This document shows, piece after piece, positions 56,618 through 64,000 of a stretch of DNA of 64,000 bases. Source of the DNA: Psilocybe azurescens (Eukaryota; Basidiomycota; Agaricomycetes; Agaricales; Agrocybaceae); NCBI GenBank assembly GCA_023853785.1, contig JAJIRX010000648.1, positions 186,001 to 250,000 of the forward strand, read 5' to 3'. The notes below the pieces were generated by a model. The model searched no databases, was not told the origin of the DNA, and saw only the letters and a list, made by a program, of their open reading frames with translations. The position numbers and the translations under genes were made by a program. Positions within the stretch are counted from its first letter, which is position 1. Every line of letters starts with the position of its first letter.

Positions 56618-59600
56618 AGTTGTAGAAAGTAAAGAGGGAAAAGAGAACGCGAACAGGAATAATAGACTTAGCCCTTATATGGATTTGATGTGTATACGCC
56701 TCGTGCAAGAAAGGGTAACGCCTTCAAGGGTTTTGACCGCGGCCCCTAGTTTTCGACCCTTTCCTCCCGATGAGAAATATGTGACCGTGCGATCTCCTAC
56801 TGTCAAATCTCAAGATCAGCAGTCCCGCCCACAGCTTTAGAGTCACACAAACAGCCACCTTGCAATAATATCTTTTATACTCACCCTTTTGCTGTATTAA
56901 TATGTTACTGTAGCCAGTTCAGACCCCATCGGCTTTACGTTTTCAATCCCAATTCGTAGGCGAACCTGGAGTGGCGTTGAAATGAGGCGTTTATTGCCCC
57001 AGCTGCTACTTACCCAAGAATGGGACCCTGAGCGACCGGTTTCTAAACGGGGTTCACAACCCATCAAGATGTCGCAGTATGCGGCGGACCTAATGTCATT
57101 TTTGCGGAATCGGAGTCATACAGAATTGAGCGAGCTGCAGGCCAGTCAAATGCAAAGCTGAGCGCAACCGTGCATAGTACATCTGACTATACATTACCCG
57201 TTTCTGGAATGGAAGAGATTGTGGTCATGGTCAGAACTTAACTTTCGGCGTCGGAAATCGTGGTCACGAATTAGGTCCAAGAATACTTATTATATCACAT
57301 TTGCAAAAACACGATTATGGGCTGATTGGTTCCCCATATGCAGACCTCTTGTGAAGGCCACATGTTCGCGTGTATTCATATATCAATGATACACTAGAGA
57401 AGCAAACATACTTATATCCACCCTATCAAGTGTCCGTATACTTACTCCTGTATATGGCAGAACAATGGTGTTAGTGATTCGTTCGTACTGAAAATGGAAG
57501 CCTAGAATCAGACGCCATGCCCGGGAAGGTCGAATTTGACAAGGGGAGTCATCATTCATTCAGAAGGTATGATTTACGCCAACGGGAGTCGGCGGATCTT
57601 CAGGAAGACTGAAGTGAGACGGATAATCCAAGCTTGATGGAAAGTCATGTCTTGAATGTTGACTCTGCTTTTTAGCGTAGCGGCGACTCGTGTTCGTTGG
57701 GCAGTGTGGGCAGAGCTTTCATGAGGCGGGTCGGCCGATGGAGAATGAGCAATGGACGTAACTGTCGGTCAGGGAGCACTATTCCAATCCCCATCGAGGA
57801 GCACGACCCGGGAAAGACTCGAGTTTGGCGCCTCGCTGTTGGCCTCGCATAGCAATAACATCGCAAGTTATCTCACGACGGTCCGAGAATCGCCGAAACT
57901 GGCGGCGCGAGCATTATGAAAAACGTCATTAGCGCGAGACATCCACCCTTAGGGGTATATGGATGTCGAAAAATGAGTGTTATTTCCACGATAAACCGTA
58001 GGAAGAAATCTTTGATAACTCACAGTTTTTTCATTTGATCGAATTTGACACGTAACATATCATCAGCGATGGAACTTGACAAAAACCAAAAGAAAGCTAC
58101 TAACCTGGGCAACTATAGTGGAAAGCTCGGATGTTGACAAATCCCCATCATCGATATCGAGAAAACAGCACCCGATGAGAAAGCACAGCGAGACCAGATT
58201 CCGCTCCAGTCCCGGTACCTTCGCTGCGAAGCATCCACTAAACAGGTCGTCCACTAGCCAAAAAGTCATAAGAACAGGCCATAGACTGCATTGGCGTTAA
58301 GTTAAGGTGATAATGCGATATGCCTGAATAGTCAAGCGATGTGTACATCATCGGGTCGGGTCGGGTCTCGATCATTCAAAGGCAATATGTAGACCATATC
58401 TGCCCCTAAGAGGCTGTCCACGTTCCAAAAATAATAGCTCTTAGGACTTTTTTTTGACAACGGTGTAGTGGCGTCATCGATAAAGGATCGTCCCCTGCAC
58501 CCATCTCGGCCAGAAATCGGTAGTCATGAAATTCTCCAGCAAGATATCATGAGGTAGTGAATAGGTTCAGCAAATCCTGCGCACACCTCATTTGGTGGCT
58601 AACAAGAAACCGAAGCGACACTAATAGCCAACAGAGCGTCGTCTGACCATGCAGCATGGCGTTCCCCGAGTCAGTGCATGAAAAGCCGGAGTTGACACTT
58701 GAAAAAGGGTACCCGGTAGTCGGAAATAGGCAGACACATGTCCGTGCCGCCAGGGAAGTCAAAGTTAGCAGGGGTCAAGGGTCAGATTGACGCCCGCTGC
58801 GTTCAAATAGGCGCCAGTCTTAGATATGGAGCGAGTCATCAAGCGCAGCCATTCGAGAACATATGTCGCCATACTCTAGAACAAATGAACGCATGGTCAA
58901 TACTTGTTTTCGAAGACGATAACATCAAAATTCTGACTGAGCCCTTTTTGCAATCATCCATCTTTCGTAATTGAATTGCAGTCTTCTCCAGTCCGAGGAT
59001 CATGTATGATTCGCGCATTTTCCTAGTAAAGAGAGAATGAGACCATGTATGTGACGCCGTAGAGCTGTTTTCTCTCAGATACCAATATCATTATTTATTA
59101 CTTCAAACTGAATAAAGTTCAGTCTATGTGACAATGATGAGAAAAATAGCATGGAAAAACACGGGTATTTTAGTGAGCAGACGCGGATAGAAATCTGATG
59201 AATGCCATCGGACTTGAATTATGAAAAGAACTATGGCCGACTGACTCACTGCTTGAAATAAAAACGGCGGAAATAAAGCGGGTGGCGTGGCGTGTGACGA
59301 AACTTCCTCAACCAGCTGCCTCTGGGAAACTGTTATTTCTTCTGAAGATGCGATTTAGAAATCGGAGGTCCCAGTATCAGATAATGCCTACTCACATTCA
59401 GTTCATGCCACCAGCCGTAACTGCATTATTTTGCCGAAATGTGGTCGATGACGTTCGAAAGGGACAACATGTTGTATATTGTCGGAACGCCCGTTACTTT
59501 ATCATGTATGTAGCCTGCACAAATGAGTCAACCTTCAGACACAAAGAGGCACCGAGATAACGATCGTCACGAGCGCTGTCATTTGATATTCAGTGTCCTG

Positions 59601-61169
59601 AATGGCTAAGCCACCGTCAATCAAATTTTGGTTTCGAAGCAACGTTAATTTCTCATTCACAGAAAAAGAGACGGCATGGAACCTATCAAATAGGACGCTA
59701 AGATGATATTCGATATCAGTAAGTATAGAACGTGAAAGAAAGTAACGTTATACCTTCTAGTATGTTACATCCTGTGAATAGCCATTTGTTATTCGAACAG
59801 GTATTGTTCAATTACCAAATGACTTTGCCCATCGGTCGAAGGTTTTCATTTCGTTACGTGCTCGCTGCCGTCGTGATATGAAATGCCAAAGGATTATGCC
59901 AGGCGAATAATCTCTACAAAGTTAACGAAAGAATTTCAATCCAAACGGAGGGTCAGCACAAGCTTCTACTAGTCAGGAACCCGTTTGAGAGAAAGTGACA
60001 GAAAGTGAATTTCTTTAGCTTTGAATTGCCCAGCAGTGAAATTGTTTTCAACATCATCGAAAGCCAGGTTACATGGTCTCAGATCGATCCCCGTCGTCCC
60101 ATGAACGCTGCAAGCTTGATCGACGGGGATCAAAGCCAAAACTCCAAGGCAAAGATCGTCTAGATACTGAAAAGCTTCCTGGAGTAGAACAATGTAAGTC
60201 GAGTCAGCAGGCAGTAGACCTTAGATGGCCGTTGCACACCTTTCCCATGAAAGCGCGCTGTTTGTCAAAGAACAGACTTCTTCCAGAGACAAGACAGAGC
60301 TATGTCAATCAACGGCTCATCTTTGATCGATGACGATCATATAATACCCCCAACAGAATAATTCATCTTGAGGTATAAAGTAGCCAACGTTCAGCGGAAT
60401 GAGAGCTGGACTTTTCACGACATTTTAATCGTTTGAATGTTTTAAAGAGCGTGAAATGAGAGGCCGACTGAAATCGATGGTGGGGGTCAAAATGAAACAA
60501 AGCGATTGGTTACATAATCGGTGCCGATCAACATTCATCCAGTCAACATGTGGTTGCGTTTGTTCGAGTGCTTTTGGCCTTATCCAGGAATTCTGTACAT
60601 AACTATGCGTTGAAGCACCTGCGTAGCCAGTATACTCTAGAAATATGTTAGCAAGTATGGCGACCTAGGAATGTTGCTAGCATACGCTACTGACCAGCGC
60701 AAACCAGCGACCAGTATTACGTTGACAAGAGATGTTACAAAGGTTTTGGGTTGTTTTGCACCCCAGTGATAGAGCCAACTTGTTGTCGGCTTTGCGATGG
60801 AAATCGAGTGATTGTGTGAAGAGATAAGCGGGTTCTCTAGGACGCTGGGCATTTGATAATAATTGTGATTTGCTTCATATTGCGGAGTACCATTGGCTTG
60901 TGTTATTACTTGATTTGTTGGAAGCTTGCACCTTCATTTCGGTTACCGTGAGTTCTCGTCGAAAGCAATTGCCTTTAACATGAAAATCGTGTTCGGCAGC
61001 ATCCAGATGGTATGTTTGAAGTCATCAAATGATTAGTTCGCAGCTAACAATACATGTCCCATAGTTCAATCTGTGGTCTACTGTCCAACAGGGTTGTCAG
61101 AATGGACATAACAACGAGAAAATAAGTGTGCTCACCTAAGGTATTCATAATCATAAATAGTACTGGGAT
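56618..61169. other. 4.5 kb without a recognisable gene
   Basis: Only short ORFs in all frames. None shows a conserved motif or a workable exon chain. There is no LTR, transposase or RNA gene that I can see. A small GGGTCGGGTCGGGTC repeat lies at 58353-58367. Confidence 0.35.
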
Positions 61170-61997
61170 TCAATCTATCCTGGGTAAAAGCCCGCCCATT
61201 TCCATTTCTTCCACCTGCATATCCTCAGGTCGGATGGGCACCACGGCTAGTCCTTCCGCCATCTCACGTTTCACACAAAGTTGCTCGGCGACAATGATAG
61301 TCAGTACTGCTCCGCCGAGAAGTACAAGCCAGAAAAACAGCGACGTCGGTATCGCTGCAGAGTAATAGGTTGTTAGGACAAGATGGTTGAATACAAGAGT
61401 CAAAGCAAAATCGAGGATAAGCCGCGGTCGACGAACAAGTTTGTATAGATAGTAAATGCTATTTTTTCCACGGAAATTATTAGAAGAGTGGAAATGAGTT
61501 TGGAAAGATCAACGTACTCGGCAGAACACGCCACTATCCAGCAGAAAGCAATAATCCAGCCGCGCATCGGATCCATTCTTCCGTCCCACTGATCTTCTCT
61601 CCAACCATACCCAATCTTCCGGCCACCACTCCAGGCCCACAATTTCTCTCCGATAGGCATCCCAACAACAGTAGGCCGCCCAGCCATTTGTCGCCAGTCC
61701 ATGATCATTCCTGCGCAAATGCAACATGAGGACACGCTTCCTACTACGATGGGGTTACAACTCACCGACACTGGCGGCGCCTCCTTCATAATTCAGTGAG
61801 GTTGTTTCAGCAAATGTTGCTAGTAAAGGGGGCACAATTATAGATAGAGTCAAATAATGTAATGTCTGCATAGAGAAAATCTATTGTTCAAGCGAAATGT
61901 TCAGTTGGGCAATTCAGTTGACTCTTTGAGAACCACTCACTTGAGACAGAAGTAGTACAGGGTCCCAATTCGTGAGGGTGGTCTTAGCAGGTGCCAT
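61170..61997 (-). CDS. SYS1: SYS1-like Golgi membrane protein
   Basis: Sys1 recruits the GTPase Arl3 (ARFRP1) to the trans-Golgi. The ATG at 61997 opens MAPAKTTLTNWDPVLLLSQI, matching the conserved N-terminal WDP..L..QI motif. An intron leads to FSMQTLHYLTLSIIVPPLL, then a poorly conserved loop, then DPMRGWIIAFCWIVACSAE and, after another intron, RRPRLILDFALTLVFNHLVL, TTYYSAAIPTSLFFWLVLLG and a Glu-rich tail stopping at 61170. Four hydrophobic segments, as in the family. The loop between the first and second helix pairs (about 45 residues, WRQMAGRPTVVGMP..) is longer than in yeast. No frame break seen. Confidence 0.9.
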
Positions 61998-62243
61998 ATT
62001 GGTTTAATATCGTGACTGCAGCACCCAGCGCCTGCAGAATTTCCATACGGTACGGAAGGTGGCAAGAATTCAACAACGAGTTCAAAACGAGTTCCAAGGA
62101 TGCGGAACAATTGTCAGTGGCTGTGATTCCAAATTAGGGTTAGGTTTTATTTAGCAGCTGGAATTGGGCGGCCGCATACTTGACTGCCAAATTGTTGCTC
62201 GGTCCACTACTATCCTTTCTTTCTTCTCTTCATCTCTCAGGAC
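61998..62243. promoter_or_regulatory. compact divergent promoter SYS1 / dipeptidyl aminopeptidase
   Basis: 246 bp between two divergent start codons. It must hold both promoters. It contains TTAGGGTTAGG at 62137-62147 and a C/T-rich stretch just before the + strand ATG. Confidence 0.5.
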
Positions 62244-64000
62244 ATGCGACTGTCAGGCGAGGAAGGGACCTCTCTTGGCCACTCCGGGTCTTCAAATGAA
62301 CCAGAAATACGACAAACAACCCCAGGATTTGTCGACCCTCTAATAGTTAGACCGCAGACTTACTACGGAGAAGGCCCCTTTGATCCCCCAAGTTCCGACG
62401 ACGAGGACGACATAATTGTGAGACGTGGCTCCGAAGATGACGACGCAGAGAGCCATTCCCTTCTTCATGTTAGCAAGTCCCTGCCTTCGTCCCCAGGAAG
62501 GGCCGAGAGAGGAGATGCAAGTCCACGTCGGAGTGCAACCTTTGAAAAGGTTTGTAATACCAACTGCTTTGCGACTGGAGACCAATATTGATATATGTCT
62601 CCAGAAACATTCCTCTGTCCGACTTCTTGCTATTATTCTTATTTCTTTAGTATCTTTGGCTGCGTTAATTGGTGTGATTGCCGGATTTGCGTACAGTGGA
62701 AAATCGTACATTACACCAGGTCGTCGAAGGATTACGATGAACCACATATTCAATGGTACATTTTGGCCTCGCCAACCTGACTTGAACTGGGTTGCAGAAG
62801 GTGTGTTGGCATTCAATATATCTTCCACTCAGCAGGACTTGAGCTATGTTCATTGTAGCCGGAGATGGCGTTTTCTCTCTCTCCGAGGGAGGATACATCA
62901 AACTCGTGGACCTTAAATCCAATACTACGACGAATCTTATCAGAACGGCGGACGTCAAAGATGTACTTACCTTCTTGTTCGCCTGCCTGATAAAATTTCA
63001 TTTCTAACGTCTTCATTAGGAGCATGGAACCTCTCTATGGATTCGAAACTGGAAGTTGTCTGACGATATGAAGTATCTTCTTGTCAAAACTGATTATCGA
63101 AAGGTATGTAAAAATCAAGACGCGTGATGTTGAACCACTAATTTGTCCTTCAAAGCAATGGCGGTGGTCAAGCTTTGGCAACTACTACGTACATGACATT
63201 GCACAGAAGACAACGCATCCCATTATACCCCCTTCCAATCCTTCTAAGACTGCGTACGCCACCTGGGCTCCTACTGGAAACGCCATCGCGTTTGTTACAG
63301 AAAATGACTTATATATTCTCCCATCTGCTGAGTGCGTAGCTTTGACCCTTTCTTCCTGACCCTCCGTCTCACATTCATCTCCGCAGTCCTCAAGCCAGCC
63401 CTATACGCGTGACAACATCTGGAAATGCTTCGTTATTCCACGGCGTCCCTGATTGGGTCTACGAAGAAGAAATCTTCTCTGCTGATTATGCCCTGTGGTG
63501 GTCGCCAGACTCATCTAAGGTTGCGTTCCTGGCTCTGGATGAGACAGCCGTACCAGAATTCACGTTTCCGATATATAACCCGACCGACGACTCCAACGCT
63601 GTTATCCCATATACAGATGATGTTGTCATGAAGTATCCGAAACCGGGATACAACAATCCGCTTGTGTCGGTGCACATCTTTGATCTCAACAAGTACTTGG
63701 AGATCGATGCAGGCTCGGGCATTGCTGCAGAATATGAGACCCTAACTCTCGACTGGGACCATCGACATCCGGTGACGGACAGTATCATCTCAGAAGTTAC
63801 CTGGGTAGGAAACTCGTCTTTGATACTGAAAGAAGTGAATCGAAACGCGGATGATGGCAATGTTGTCTTGTTCGAATTGGAGGGAGACTCCCTGGCCCGA
63901 GCGCAAGGCAATGTTGTCAGAAAGCTTGGAAAGTACGGCGAACAAGGAGACAATGGATGGATTGACCATGTGTGTCTTTTGTCTGTTAACGAGGGGCACT
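62244..64000 (+). CDS. dipeptidyl aminopeptidase (Ste13/Dap2-like), 3' partial
   Basis: A type II membrane serine peptidase of family S9B that removes N-terminal X-Pro/X-Ala dipeptides in the Golgi or vacuole. The ATG at 62244 opens MRLSGEEGTSLGHSGSSNEP, a cytosolic acidic N-terminus of about 100 residues. After an intron comes the signal anchor VRLLAIILISLVSLAALIGV. The DPP4 N-terminal propeller follows: RRRITMNHIFNGTFWPRQPD, WRWSSFGNYYVHD, AYATWAPTGNAIAFVTENDL, GVPDWVYEEEIFSADYALWW (with the EE motif that binds the substrate N-terminus), SPDSSKVAFLALDETAVPEF and ISEVTWVGNSSLILKEVNRN. The catalytic GWSYG region lies beyond the window end. Introns are short; no frame break seen. Confidence 0.92.

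Noticed and set aside
57040..57080. tRNA T-arm-like GGGTTCACAACCC
   Set aside because: No acceptor, D or anticodon arm can be built around it.

Overview
The window is genomic DNA from a filamentous basidiomycete, most likely an Agaricomycete. Genes carry many short introns (about 45-75 nt, GT..AG with CTRAY-like branch points). The identifiable proteins are eukaryotic and fungal: an F-box protein, Abp1, STT3, a dynamin, a BCS1-type AAA ATPase, SYS1 and a dipeptidyl aminopeptidase. KDZ-class transposases of the type found here are abundant in mushroom genomes.

Layout. 1-830: a small conserved-looking membrane protein. 830-7200: gene-poor DNA with a long pyrimidine-rich tract. 7201-8628 (+): F-box protein. 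9368-10560 (-): unrecognised multi-exon gene. 10697-13536 (-): actin-binding protein Abp1 (ADF-H domain plus two SH3 domains). 14069-16180 (-): type-B carboxylesterase. About 16426-35506: a candidate composite DNA transposon. 35569-37418 (-): polysaccharide deacetylase. 38318-40375 (+): APC-family permease. 41044-42752 (-): secreted agmatinase-like ureohydrolase. 43278-45297 (+): MATE transporter. 45652-48629 (+): STT3. 49820-53033 (+): Dnm1/Vps1-type dynamin. 53548-56617 (-): BCS1-like AAA ATPase. 56618-61169: no gene seen. 61170-61997 (-): SYS1. 62244 to the window end (+): dipeptidyl aminopeptidase, cut by the window edge.

The accessory region is the most interesting part. A KDZ transposase gene (24899-35181) is interrupted by a complete Ty3/Gypsy chromovirus (25500-32289). 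The retroelement has two 444-bp LTRs and a 5-bp target duplication ATTTG, and removing it with one TSD copy leaves the transposase reading frame intact. Beside the transposase lie a transposon-type ORF of unknown function, a GRF-zinc-finger-like gene, a possible small gene and a truncated dynamin/Mx-type gene fragment. The whole block is bounded by inverted AGGATA/TATCCT-rich arrays, a shared GGTAGGATTAATCC sequence and a 10-bp direct repeat CCGGTGAGGA. I infer a roughly 19-kb element (about 12 kb before the retroelement landed). The retroelement appears to use Tf1-type self-priming: an 11-nt site beside the 5' LTR is complementary to an LTR-internal segment about 33 nt downstream of a TATA box. 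It also carries extra coding sequence, including a second zinc knuckle, between integrase and the 3' LTR.

A window-wide caution: almost every well-conserved gene contains one or two single-base frame breaks, nearly all in mononucleotide runs. They occur even in STT3, which is essential. I read these as uncorrected consensus indels rather than real pseudogenes, and flag each one.
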